DNA of 30,000 nt from Cryptomeria japonica. Its lineage: Eukaryota; Streptophyta; Pinopsida; Cupressales; Cupressaceae. Position numbers and translations under genes: made by a program. How positions within the stretch are numbered: the first letter of the stretch is position 1; the number at the start of each line of letters is the position of its first letter. The stretch spans positions 30,001 to 60,000 of the forward strand of contig NW_026729163.1 of assembly GCF_030272615.1 (NCBI RefSeq), in the 5' to 3' direction. The notes below the pieces were generated by a model, which saw only the letters and a program-made list of their open reading frames with translations, did not search any database and was not told where the DNA came from. Positions 22,640 to 30,000 of the stretch are shown here, in pieces.

Positions 22640-22758
22640 GTTGGGTTTGATGGGTCGACTCCCCTGGTTGTGCGCATTGCGCCAACCTCAAAGACCCTGC
22701 ATTGCGGATGAAGTCGAAAGTCAGAGTTTGGTGTGCTACAAGGTGTGGTCGAAGGTGC

Positions 22759-23350
22759 TCACCTAGGTGTGCACCTTTGGAGCACAGGAAAAGTGCCCTC
22801 CAAAAGTGCGCACCTTTGGAGTGCACAAAAGTGCCCTCCAAAAGTGCGCACCTTTGGAGCGCAGAAAAGTGCCCTCCAAAAAGTGCCCTCCAAAAGTGCG
22901 CACCTTTGGAGCGCAGAAAAGTGCCCTCCAAAAAGTGCCCTCCAAAAGTGCGCACCTTTGGAGCGCAGAAAAGTGCCCTCCAAAAAGTGCCCTCCAAAAG
23001 TGCGCACCTTTGGAGCGCAGAAAAGTGCCCTCCAAAAAGTGCCCTCCAAAAGTGCGCACCTTTGGAGCGCAGAAAAGTGCCCTCCAAAAAGTGCCCTCCA
23101 AAAGTGCGCACCTTTGGAGCGCAGAAAAGTGCCCTCCAAAAAGTGCCCTCCAAAAGTGCGCACCTTTGGAGCGCAGAAAAGTGCCCTCCAAAAAGTGCCC
23201 TCCAAAAGTGCGCACCTTTGGAGCGCAGAAAAGTGCCCTCCAAAAAGTGCCCTCCAAAAGTGCGCACCTTTGGAGCGCAGAAAAGTGCCCTCCAAAAGTG
23301 CGCACCTTTGGAGCGCACAAAAGTGCCCTCCAAAAGTGCGCACTTTTGGT
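22759..23350. repeat. 52-bp minisatellite between promoter arrays
   Basis: The word GCGCAGAAAA occurs at 22859, 22911, 22963, 23015, 23067, 23119, 23171, 23223 and 23275, always 52 bp apart; the eight units between them read as identical. Each unit holds AAAAGTGCCCTCC, AAAAAGTGCCCTCC and AAAAGTGCGCACC, then TTTGGAGCGCAG. The edges (22780-22858 and 23285-23350) have shorter units lacking the doubled AGTGCCCTCC. TTTGGAG (22853-22859 in the first unit) can pair with CTCCAAA 14 nt later, so every unit could fold as a small hairpin. Frames stay open through the array because of its composition; no gene is inferred. Confidence 0.95.
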
Positions 23351-23389
23351 GCGCACCAAGGCGCTGGTTCGGTCGTTGCAGGCGAGTTC

Positions 23390-23470
23390 GGAAGTTGGGG
23401 TCGATGTCCTGAGCGGAGGTGCAAACTACACAGGTGTCGGAATCGGACAAATAGCTTATATAGGGGAGGT
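23390..23470 (+). promoter_or_regulatory. Pol I promoter-like cassette P7
   Basis: Start motif at 23457-23470, box GGAAGTTGGGGTCGATGTCC at 23390, 67 bp apart. First cassette after the 52-bp minisatellite. Between box and motif the array II form reads GGAGGTGCAAACTACACAGG, distinct from array I. Confidence 0.75.
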
Positions 23471-23700
23471 GTATGCTTCGATGGGTCGACTCCCCAGGTT
23501 GAGCGCACCGCGCCAACCTCAAAGACCCTACGGTATGGATGAAGTCGGAAGTTGGGTCCGATGACCGATTCGATTAGTAGGTATGCTCATGAGGTCGGAA
23601 TTTGGGTCCGATGACCTGCCATGTGCAGGAAGGCGAATGTTGACACTGTGCGTTGCAAGGTGCACACCAAGGCGCTGGTGCGGTCTTTTTAGTCGAGTTC

Positions 23701-23781
23701 GGAAGTTGGGGTCGATGTCCTGATCGGAGGTGCAAGCTACACAGGTGTGGGAATCGGACAAATAGCTTATATAGGGGAGGT
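23701..23781 (+). promoter_or_regulatory. Pol I promoter-like cassette P8
   Basis: Start motif at 23768-23781, box GGAAGTTGGGGTCGATGTCC at 23701, 67 bp apart. Differs from P7 at a few bases (GCAAGCTACAC, TGTGGGAATCGG). Confidence 0.75.
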
Positions 23782-24011
23782 GTATGCTTCGTTGGGTCGA
23801 CTCCCCGGGTTGAGCGCACCGCGCCAACCTCAAAGACCCTACGGTATGGATGAAGTCGGAAGTTGGGTCCGATGACCGATTCGATATGTAGGCATACTCG
23901 CGAGGTCGGAATTTGGGTCCGATGACCTGCCACGTGCAGGAAGGCGAATGTTGGCACTGTGCGTTGCAAGGTGCGCACCAAGGCGCTGGTTCGGTCGTTG
24001 GAGGCGAGTTC

Positions 24012-24092
24012 GGAAGTTGGGGTCGATGTCTTGATCGGAGGTGCAAACTACACAGGTGTGGGAATCGGACAAATAGCTTATATAGGGGAGGT
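24012..24092 (+). promoter_or_regulatory. Pol I promoter-like cassette P9
   Basis: Start motif at 24079-24092, box GGAAGTTGGGGTCGATGTCT at 24012, 67 bp apart; near-identical to P8. Confidence 0.75.
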
Positions 24093-24322
24093 GTATGCTT
24101 CGTTGGGTCGACTCCCCGGGTTGAGCGCACCGCGCCAACCTCAAAGACCCTACGGTATGGATGAAGTCGGAAGTTGGGTCCGATGACCGATTCGATATGT
24201 AGGCATACTCGCGAGGTCGGAATTTGGGTCCGATGACCTGCCATGTGCAGGAAGGCGAATGTTGGGACTGTGCGTCGCAAGGTGCGCACCAAGGCGCTGG
24301 TGCCGTCGTTGCAGTCGAGTTC

Positions 24323-24403
24323 GGAAGTTGGGGTCGATGTCCTGGTCAGAGGTGCAAACTACACAGGTGTGGGAATCGGACAAATAGCTTATATAGGGGA
24401 GGT
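24323..24403 (+). promoter_or_regulatory. Pol I promoter-like cassette P10
   Basis: Start motif at 24390-24403, box GGAAGTTGGGGTCGATGTCC at 24323, 67 bp apart. Last cassette of array II; 545 bp separate it from the next start motif. Confidence 0.75.
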
Positions 24404-24530
24404 GTATGCTTCGATGGGTCGACTCCCTGGGTTGAGCGCACCGCGCCAACCTCAAAGACCCTACAGTATGGATGAAGTCGGAAGTTGGGTCCGATGACCG
24501 ATTCGATACGTAGGCATATTGGCGAGGTCT

Positions 24531-24867
24531 GAATTTGTGTCCGATGACCTGCCATGCGCAGGAAGGCGGAATTTGGGTCCGATGACCGAGTTGATGGCGT
24601 GCCATGCGCAGAAAGGCGGAATTTGGGTCCGATGACCGAGTTGATGTTGATGGCCCGCCATGCACAGGAAGGCGGAATTTGGGTCCGATGACCGATTTGA
24701 AGGCGTGCCATACGCAAAAAGGCGGAGTTTGGGTCCGATGACCGAGTTGATATTGATGGCCCGCCATGCGCAGGAAGGCGGAATTTGGGTCCGATGACCT
24801 GACATACGCATGGAGTCCGACTCGGGGGCCGATGTTCGATTCGATGACTTGCATTGTGGGTAAAGTC
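24531..24867. repeat. Start-less upstream-box minisatellite
   Basis: The element GGAATTTGGGTCCGATGACC (or GGAGTTT) occurs at 24568, 24618, 24674, 24724 and 24780, spacings 50, 56, 50, 56, i.e. a 106-bp dimer. Linkers carry GTTGATGGCGTGCCATGCGC or a form with an extra TTGATG. These resemble the upstream promoter box but none is followed by TATATAGGGG. They could bind the same factor as the real boxes or be debris from unequal exchange. Confidence 0.8.
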
Positions 24868-24948
24868 GGAAGTTGTGGTCTTTGACCCGATTCGATGACC
24901 AGACTTCGGCTGCTTGAGAATCGGACAAATAACTTATATAGGGGAGGT
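24868..24948 (+). promoter_or_regulatory. Pol I promoter-like cassette P11
   Basis: Start motif TATATAGGGGAGGT at 24935-24948, box variant GGAAGTTGTGGTCTTTGACC at 24868, 67 bp apart. The pre-motif stretch changes to AATAACT instead of AATAGCT, a form shared only with P12 and P13. Confidence 0.75.
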
Positions 24949-24970
24949 AGTGTTCTCGAGCATCCTCCCC

Positions 24971-25068
24971 CCGTGCCCGTTTATGTCGATTGATGCTGGT
25001 GCTCGACTGGTTGGAGCGCTCGGATGCAAAAATCTTGCACCAGGATTTATCGATTGTGATGGACACGG
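24971..25068 (+). other. Post-start hairpin, unit III-1
   Basis: Left arm 24971-25002 (from CCGTGCCCG to CTGGTGC) pairs partly with right arm 25037-25068 (from GCACCAGG to GACACGG). Solid blocks are CCGTG/CACGG, TCGAT/ATCGA and CCTGGTGC-type/GCACCAGG; the middle is mismatched. It starts about 30 nt after the expected start. Least perfect of the three related hairpins. Confidence 0.5.
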
Positions 25069-25309
25069 CAAGTCTCCTGATTGCTATGCAGGAGCTCATC
25101 GTGAATCTCTATGCGGCCTTGGTATGGACTCGACCTGCGGAATGGTTCGGCAATGGTAGTCGCTCCAACACGTCCTTGCAATGGCCACAGAGGTGATTCG
25201 ACTAGAGCTCCAGTCTAGCTTTTGGGTTGCTTGGCGGACTGGTATAGCCGCGATCGAGTTCCGGCCATGAACGTTTTAGATAGCTCTTGGGCTTTCTGGG
25301 ACGGAAGTC

Positions 25310-25389
25310 GGAAGTTTGGGCTGTTGTCCGATTTGATGACCATTCTTCGGATGTGTGAGAATCGGACAAATAACTTATATAGGGGACTG
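25310..25389 (+). promoter_or_regulatory. Pol I promoter-like cassette P12 (altered start region)
   Basis: The start motif reads TATATAGGGGACTG (25376-25389), so bases after the G-run differ from the other copies. The box is GGAAGTTTGGGCTGTTGTCC at 25310, 66 bp upstream. Probably the most diverged cassette and perhaps weaker. Confidence 0.65.
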
Positions 25390-25410
25390 TGTTGTCTCAC
25401 GCAGCCCCCT

Positions 25411-25509
25411 CCGTGCCCCTCTATCTCGACCGATGTTGGTGCTTGAAAGGGTTGGGATCGCTCGGATTTATAAACGTGCACCACCATTTGTCGAGTGTGA
25501 GGGACGCGG
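25411..25509 (+). other. Post-start hairpin, unit III-2
   Basis: Left arm 25411-25442 (CCGTGCCCCTC to TTGGTGC) pairs with right arm 25478-25509 (GCACCACC to GGACGCGG). Paired blocks: CCCTC/GAGGG, CTCGAC/GTCGAG and TGGTGC/GCACCA, with an interior loop. It keeps the position of its neighbours despite sequence change. Confidence 0.55.
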
Positions 25510-25798
25510 CAGGTCTCCTAAATGCTATGCGGGCGCTCTCTGAGAATCTCTATCCGGCCTCGACACAGACTAGTCTTGCTGAATGGTTTGGCACTGGTAG
25601 TCGATCCAACACGTCGTTGTTGTGGCCGCCTAGGCGATTCGATTCGAGCCCCCGTCTAGCTTTTGGGTTGCTTGGCGGATTTTGCCCTATCCGCAAGTGA
25701 GCTCGGTCCCTAAACGTTCGAGAAACCCGATTGCTATGCGCCGACTCTCTTTCTTGCGAGCCTCCATCTAGCTTTTGGGTCTCTACGGAACGGAAGTC

Positions 25799-25879
25799 GG
25801 AATCTGGGACCGTTGTTTGATTCGACGAGGCAGACTACGGTTGTGCGAGAATCGGACAAATAACTTATATAGGGGAGGT
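25799..25879 (+). promoter_or_regulatory. Candidate 35S gene promoter (cassette P13)
   Basis: Start motif TATATAGGGGAGGT at 25866-25879, box variant GGAATCTGGGACCGTTGTTT at 25799, 67 bp apart. It is the last cassette in the window before the 188-bp array, hence nearest the expected 18S gene, so I favour it as the gene promoter; the others would be spacer promoters. Transcript start is expected near 25871. A further promoter beyond 30000 cannot be excluded. Confidence 0.7.
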
Positions 25880-25900
25880 GTTGACTGGAGCATTCTCCCC

Positions 25901-25994
25901 CGTGCCCCTCTAACTCGACCAATGCTGGCGCTCGAACGGTGGTAGCGCTCGGATTTTCATTGAGCGCCAGCATTGGTCGATTTAGAGGGGCATG
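25901..25994 (+). other. Long post-start hairpin, unit III-3
   Basis: Left arm 25901-25933 (CGTGCCCCTC to GGCGCTC) and right arm 25962-25994 (GAGCGCCAGC to CATG) are inverted copies. Over the inner 29 bp there is a single mismatch (C against A); the outer four positions add three pairs and a G-U wobble. The loop is 28 nt. It begins about 30 nt after the predicted start of P13, so it would fold in the nascent pre-rRNA leader. Confidence 0.9.
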
Positions 25995-26231
25995 CGAGAT
26001 TCCCGAATGCTATGCGAGGGCTCTAACGGAAATGTCTATTGGTTTCGGTATGGATGCAATTGCGAGTGGTTCGGCAAAGGTAGTCGTTCCGATGCGTCCA
26101 TGTCGTGGCCAAATCGATAATTCGATTTGAGCCCTCGTATAGCATTTGGGTCTCTCGATGTGATTCCGCATTCCAGTCCCTTTGGGCACTGCTTGAGCCG
26201 CATCCCAGGGGGTTCCCTTCCCAATAATCTG

Positions 26232-29200
26232 CCTCGCAACCCGATTGCTATGCGGTGAGGCTCCTCGGCCGCCTCGGAACTATCTGTGTATCAGACGCAT
26301 CGCGGGATAAGGGGTTGGCAACGGTAGTCGCCCCAAGCGCGTCCGATGCTTGGACCATTCCGAGGCGGCCCTGAAGCCTCTTCCGTCTAGCCGTTGGGTC
26401 CTTCTCGCCGCATCCCTCGCCTCGCACCCCGATTGCTATGCGGTGAGGCTCCTCGGCCGCCTCGGAACTATCTGTGTATCGGACGCGTCGCGGGATAAGG
26501 GGTTGTCACTGGTAGTCGCCCCAAGCGCGTCCGATGCTTGGACCATTCCGAGGCGGCCCTGAAGCCTCTTCCGTCTAGCCGTTGGGTCCTTCTCGCCGCA
26601 TCCCTCGCCTTGCACCCCGATTGCTATGTGGTGAGGCTCCTCGGCCGCCTCGGAACTATCTGTGTATCGGACGCGTCGCGGGATAAGGGGTTGTCACTGG
26701 TAGTCGCCCCAAGCGCGTCCGATGCTTGGACCATTCCGAGGCGGCCCTGAAGCCTCTTCCGTCTAGCCGTTGGGTCCTTCTCGCCGCATCCCTCGCCTCG
26801 CACCCCGATTGCTATGCGGTGAGGCTCCTCGGCCGCCTCGGAACTATCTGTGTATCGGACGCGTCGCGGGATAAGGGGTTGTCATTGGTAGTCGCCCCAA
26901 GCGCGTCCGATGCTTGGACCATTCCGAGGCGGCCCTGAAGCCTCTTCCGTCTAGCCGTTGGGTCCTTCTCGCCGCATCCCTCGCCTCGCACCCCGATTGC
27001 TATGCGGTGAGGCTCCTCGGCCGCCTCGGAACTATCTGTGTATCGGACGCGTCGCGGGATAAGGGGTTGTCACTGGTAGTCGCCCCAAGCGCGTCCGATG
27101 CTTGGACCATTCCGAGGCGGCCCTGAAGCCTCTTCCGTCTAGCCGTTGGGTCCTTCTCGCCGCATCCCTCGCCTCGCACCCCGATTGCTATGCGGTGAGG
27201 CTCCTCGGCCGCCTCGGAACTATCTGTGTATCGGACGCGTCGCGGGATAAGGGGTTGTCACTGGTAGTCGCCCCAAGCGCGTTCGATGCTTGGACCATTC
27301 CGAGGCGGCCCTGAAGCCTCTTCCGTCTAGCCGTTGGGTCCTTCTCGCCGCATCCCTCGCCTCGCACCCCGATTGCTATGCGGTGAGGCTCCTCGGCCGC
27401 CTTGGAACTATCTGTGTATCGGACGCGTCGCGGGATAAGGGGTTGTCACTGGTAGTCGCCCCAAGCGCGTCCGATGCTTGGACCATTCCGAGGCGGACCC
27501 GAAGCCTCTTCCGTCTAGCCGTTGGGTCCTTCTCGCCGCATCCTTCGCCTCGCACCCCGATTGCTATGCGGTGAGGCTCCTCGGCCGCCTCGGAACTATC
27601 TGTGTATCGGACGCGTCGCGGGATAAGGGGTTGTCACTGGTAGTCGCCCCAAGCGCGTCCGATGCTTGGACCATTCCGAGGCGGACCCGAAGCCTCTTCC
27701 GTCTAGCCGTTGGGTCCTTCTCGCCGCATCCCTCGCCTCGCACCCCGATTGCTATGCGGTGAGGCTCCTCGGCCGCCTTGGAACTATCTGTGTATCGGAC
27801 GCGTCGCGGGATAAGGGGTTGTCACTGGTAGTCGCCCCAAGCGCGTCCGATGCTTGGACCATTCCGAGGCGGACCCGAAGCCTCTTCCGTCTAGCCGTTG
27901 GGTCCTTCTCGCCGCATCCCTCGCCTCGCACCCCGATTGCTATGCGGTGAGGCTCCTCGGCCGCCTTGGAACTATCTGTGTATCGGACGCGTCGCGGGAT
28001 AAGGGGTTGTCACTGGTAGTCGCCCCAAGCGCGTCCGATGCTTGGACCATTCCGAGGCGGACCCGAAGCCTCTTCCGTCTAGCCGTTGGGTCCTTCTCGC
28101 CGCATCCCTCGCCTCGCACCCCGATTGCTATGCGGTGAGGCTCCTCGGCCGCCTTGGAACTATCTGTGTATCGGACGCGTCGCGGGATAAGGGGTTGTCA
28201 CTGGTAGTCGCCCCAAGCGCGTCCGATGCTTGGACCATTCCGAGGCGGCCCCGAAGCCTCTTCCGTGTAGCCGTTGGGTCCTTCTCGCCGCATCCCTCGC
28301 CTCGCACCCCGATTGCTATGCGGTGAGGCTCCTCGGCCGCCTTGGAACTATCTGTGTATCGGACGCGTCGCGGGATAAGGGGTTGTCACTGGTAGTCGCC
28401 CCAAGCGCGTCCGATGCTTGGACCATTCCGAGGCGGCCCCGAAGCCTCTTCCGTGTAGCCGTTGGGTCCTTCTCGCCGCATCCCTCGCCTCGCACCCCGA
28501 TTGCTATGCGGTGAGGCTCCTCGGCCGCCTTGGAACTATCTGTGTATCGGACGCGTCGCGGGATAAGGGGTTGTCACTGGTAGTCGCCCCAAGCGCGTCC
28601 GATGCTTGGACCATTCCGAGGCGGACCTGAAGCCTCTTCCCTCTAGCCGTTGGGGCTTTCTCGCCGCATCCCTCGCCTCGCACCCTGATTGCTATGCTGT
28701 GAGGCTCCTCGGCCGCCTTGGAACTATCTGTGTATCGGACGCATCGCGGGATAAGGGGTTGGCAGTGGTAGTCGCCCCAAGCGCATCCGATGCTTGGACC
28801 ATTCCGAGGCGGCCCTGCAGCCTCTTCCGTCTAGCCGTTGGGGCCATCTCGCCGCATCCCCCACCTCGCACCACGATTGCTATGCGGTGAGGCTCCTTGG
28901 CCGCCTCGGAACTATCTGTGTATCGGACGCATCGCGGGATAAGGGGTTGTCACTGGTAGTCGCCCCAAGCGCGTCCGATGCTTGGACTATTCCGAGGCGG
29001 CCCTGCAGCCTCTTCCGTCTAGCCGTTGGGGCCATCTCGCTGCATCCCCCACCTCCTCGGCCGCCTCGGAACTATCTGTGTATCGGACGCATCGCGGGAT
29101 AAGGGGTTGGCAGTGGTAGTCGCCCCAAGCGCGTCCGATGCTTGGACTATTCCGAGGCAGCCCTGCAGCCTCTTCCGTCTAGCCTTTGGGGCCATCTCGC

Positions 29201-30000
29201 CGCATCCCTCGCCTCGCACCCCGATTGCTATGCGGTGAGGCTCCTCGGCCGCCTGGGAACTATCTTCGTATCGGACGCATCGCGGGATAAGGGGTTGTCA
29301 CTGGTAGTCGCCCCAAGCGCGTCCGATGCTTGGACTATTCCGAGGCGGCCCTGTGGCCTCTTCCGTCTAGCCGTTGGGGCCATCTCGCCGCATCCCCCAC
29401 CTCGCACCCCGATTGCTATGCGGTGAGGCTCTTCGGCCGCCTTGGAACTATCTTCGTATCGGACGCATCGCGGGATAAGGGGTTGTCACTGGTAGTGGCC
29501 CCAAGCGCGTCCGATGCTTGGACTATTCCGAGGCGGCCCTGCAGCCTCTTCCGTCTAGCCGTTGGGGCCATCTCGCCGCATCCCCCACCTCGCACCCCGA
29601 TTGCTATGCGGTGAGGCTCCTCGGCCGCCTTGGAACTATCTTCGTATCGGACGCATCGCGGGATAAGGGGTTGTCACTGGTAGTCGCCCCAAGCGCGTCC
29701 GATGCTTGGACTATTCCGACGCGGCCCTGTGGCCTCTTCCGTCTAGCCGTTGGGGCCATCTCGCCGCATCCCCCACCTCGCACCCCGATTGCTATGCGGT
29801 GAGGCTCCTCGGCCGCCTTGGAACCATCTTCGTATCGGACGCATCGCGGGATAGGGGGCTGTCACTGGTAGTCGCCCCAAGCGTGTCCGATGCTTGGACC
29901 ATTCCTAGGCGGCCCTGAAGCCTCTTCCGTCTAGCCGTTGGGGCCTTCCCGCCCCATCCCTCGCCTCGCACCCCCGATTGCTATGCGGTGAGGCTCCTCG
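26232..30000 (+). repeat. 188-bp tandem repeat array (20 complete units)
   Basis: Units start with CCTCGCA at 26232, 26420 and every 188 bp to 28864; then 29052 (160 bp), 29212, 29400, 29588 and 29776; a partial unit starts at 29964 and leaves the window. Order in a unit: GATTGCTATGCGGTGAGGCT, CTCGGCCGCC, ATCTGTGTATCGGACGCG, GGGATAAGGGGTTG, GGTAGTCGCCCCAAGCGCG, TCCGATGCTTGGAC, ATTCCGAGGCGG, TCTTCCGTCTAGCCGTTGGG. An inverted repeat (ATCGGACGCG, 26478-26487, and CGCGTCCGAT, 26526-26535) can form a 10-bp stem, 12 with one wobble. Open frames of 70-94 codons recur once per unit but end at unit stops and look like chance. Confidence 0.97.
29052..29211 (+). repeat. Short 160-bp unit in the 188-bp array
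   Basis: This unit lacks 28 bp between CCT and CCTCGGCCGCC, i.e. it has lost the GATTGCTATGCGGTGAGG segment. CCTC-type sequence flanks both sides, which fits slippage. Confidence 0.9.

Larger units (their letters stand above)
21712..22700 (+). repeat. Promoter repeat array I (about 157-bp units, six copies)
   Basis: Six promoter cassettes with start motifs at 21778, 21935, 22155, 22312, 22469 and 22626, i.e. spacings 157, 220, 157, 157, 157. Each unit is the 81-bp cassette plus about 76 bp with GATGGGTCGACTCCCCTGG and GCGCCAACCTCAAAGACC. The 220-bp unit has about 63 extra bp (about 22021-22083) with GGCGTGCACCTTTGGTGCGG, a piece also present at 21685-21704, so it looks like an insertion by exchange with the upstream block. 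Confidence 0.85.
23390..24530 (+). repeat. Promoter repeat array II (311-bp units, four copies)
   Basis: Start motifs at 23457, 23768, 24079 and 24390 are exactly 311 bp apart. Each unit has the cassette, then GTATGCTTCGATGGGTCGAC, CGCCAACCTCAAAGACC, two further box-like elements without a start motif (GGAAGTTGGGTCCGATGACC and GGAATTTGGGTCCGATGACC), then GGTGCGCACCAAGGCGCTGG before the next cassette. The fourth unit breaks up after about 24530. Confidence 0.9.
24868..26231 (+). repeat. Promoter repeat array III (three long units)
   Basis: Three related units start with cassettes at 24868, 25310 and 25799 (lengths 442, 489 and about 433 bp). In order each has the cassette, a C-rich patch (CCCCCGTGCCC), a hairpin, GCTATGC followed by a GAATCTCTATNCGGCC-like stretch, GGTAGTCG, TCCAACACGTC (or TCCGATGCGTCC), and in the first two TCTAGCTTTTGGGTTGCTTGGCGG. 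The region downstream of the start shares its order of motifs with the 188-bp repeats. No coding gene is seen. Confidence 0.8.
25871..30000 (+). other. Inferred 5' external transcribed spacer (partial)
   Basis: If P13 is the gene promoter, everything to the right as far as 18S belongs to the 35S pre-rRNA leader. It would be at least 4.1 kb, mostly 188-bp repeats, and runs off the window. The 18S gene is not in view, so this is inference from promoter direction and position only. Confidence 0.55.

Noticed and set aside
22859-23310. Possible CRISPR array
   Set aside because: The 52-bp units are identical throughout with no unique spacers, no cas genes are near, and the context is plant nuclear rDNA.
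22702-23564. Open frames of 200-310 codons over the 52-bp minisatellite
   Set aside because: Open in three plus-strand frames and three minus-strand frames at once, with pure repeat content such as KSALQKCAPLERRKVPSK. Explained by repeat composition.
26350-29918. Recurring 70-94-codon frames (MDHSEAALKPLPSSRW) in the 188-bp array
   Set aside because: One frame per DNA repeat, running over the unit boundary into a stop in the next unit; changes between units do not favour silent sites, and the position fits an rRNA leader. No domain is recognisable.

Overview
This window is ribosomal DNA spacer from a land plant, not protein-coding DNA. Two signals fix the identity. Three full-length 5S rRNA genes lie on the minus strand, each followed by a T-run terminator. 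Thirteen copies of the plant RNA polymerase I start motif (TATATAGGGGAGGT type) lie on the plus strand. The window therefore looks like a very large intergenic spacer (IGS) of a 35S rDNA unit with linked (L-type) 5S genes in the opposite orientation. Linked 5S/35S rDNA is known from bryophyte-grade plants, some gymnosperms (Ginkgo is a known case) and a few angiosperms. The very long GC-rich spacer makes a gymnosperm my best guess, but nothing here proves the species. Neither 18S nor 25S is in view. The Pol I motifs point right, so 18S should lie beyond position 30000 and 25S to the left of position 1.

Layout. (1) 1-20322: a higher-order tandem repeat of exactly 7923 bp, two full periods and 4476 bp of a third, nearly identical between copies. 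Each unit has 11 AT-rich modules embedded in GC-rich blocks built on the palindrome GGTGCGCACC, then a 5S domain, an A-rich degenerate domain and a C-rich minisatellite. (2) 20323-21500: the last C-rich minisatellite, extended about 1.2 kb; the array edge falls in a 24-bp perfect palindrome. (3) 21500-22700: six Pol I promoter copies, mostly 157 bp apart. (4) 22759-23350: a 52-bp minisatellite with eight identical units. (5) 23390-24530: four promoter copies exactly 311 bp apart. (6) 24531-24867: a 50/56-bp minisatellite of the upstream promoter box without a start site. (7) 24868-26231: three longer promoter units of 434-489 bp, each with a hairpin just downstream of the start motif. (8) 26232-30000: twenty complete 188-bp repeats, presumably in the 5' external transcribed spacer (ETS).

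How it works together. The promoter cassette is 81 bp (80 in two copies), with a GGAAGTTGGGG-type box 67 bp (66 in two) upstream of TATATAGGGG. The last copy (25799-25879) is the best candidate for the 35S gene promoter and the twelve others are probably spacer promoters. Transcripts from it would pass through the hairpin and the 188-bp array before 18S. The 5S genes are read by Pol III towards the left, away from the Pol I promoters. The long open frames across the array are by-products of GC-rich repeats with few stops; I call no protein gene. The most notable points are three 5S genes within one spacer, the fixed geometry of 13 promoter cassettes, and a hairpin with compensatory changes downstream of the last three start sites.
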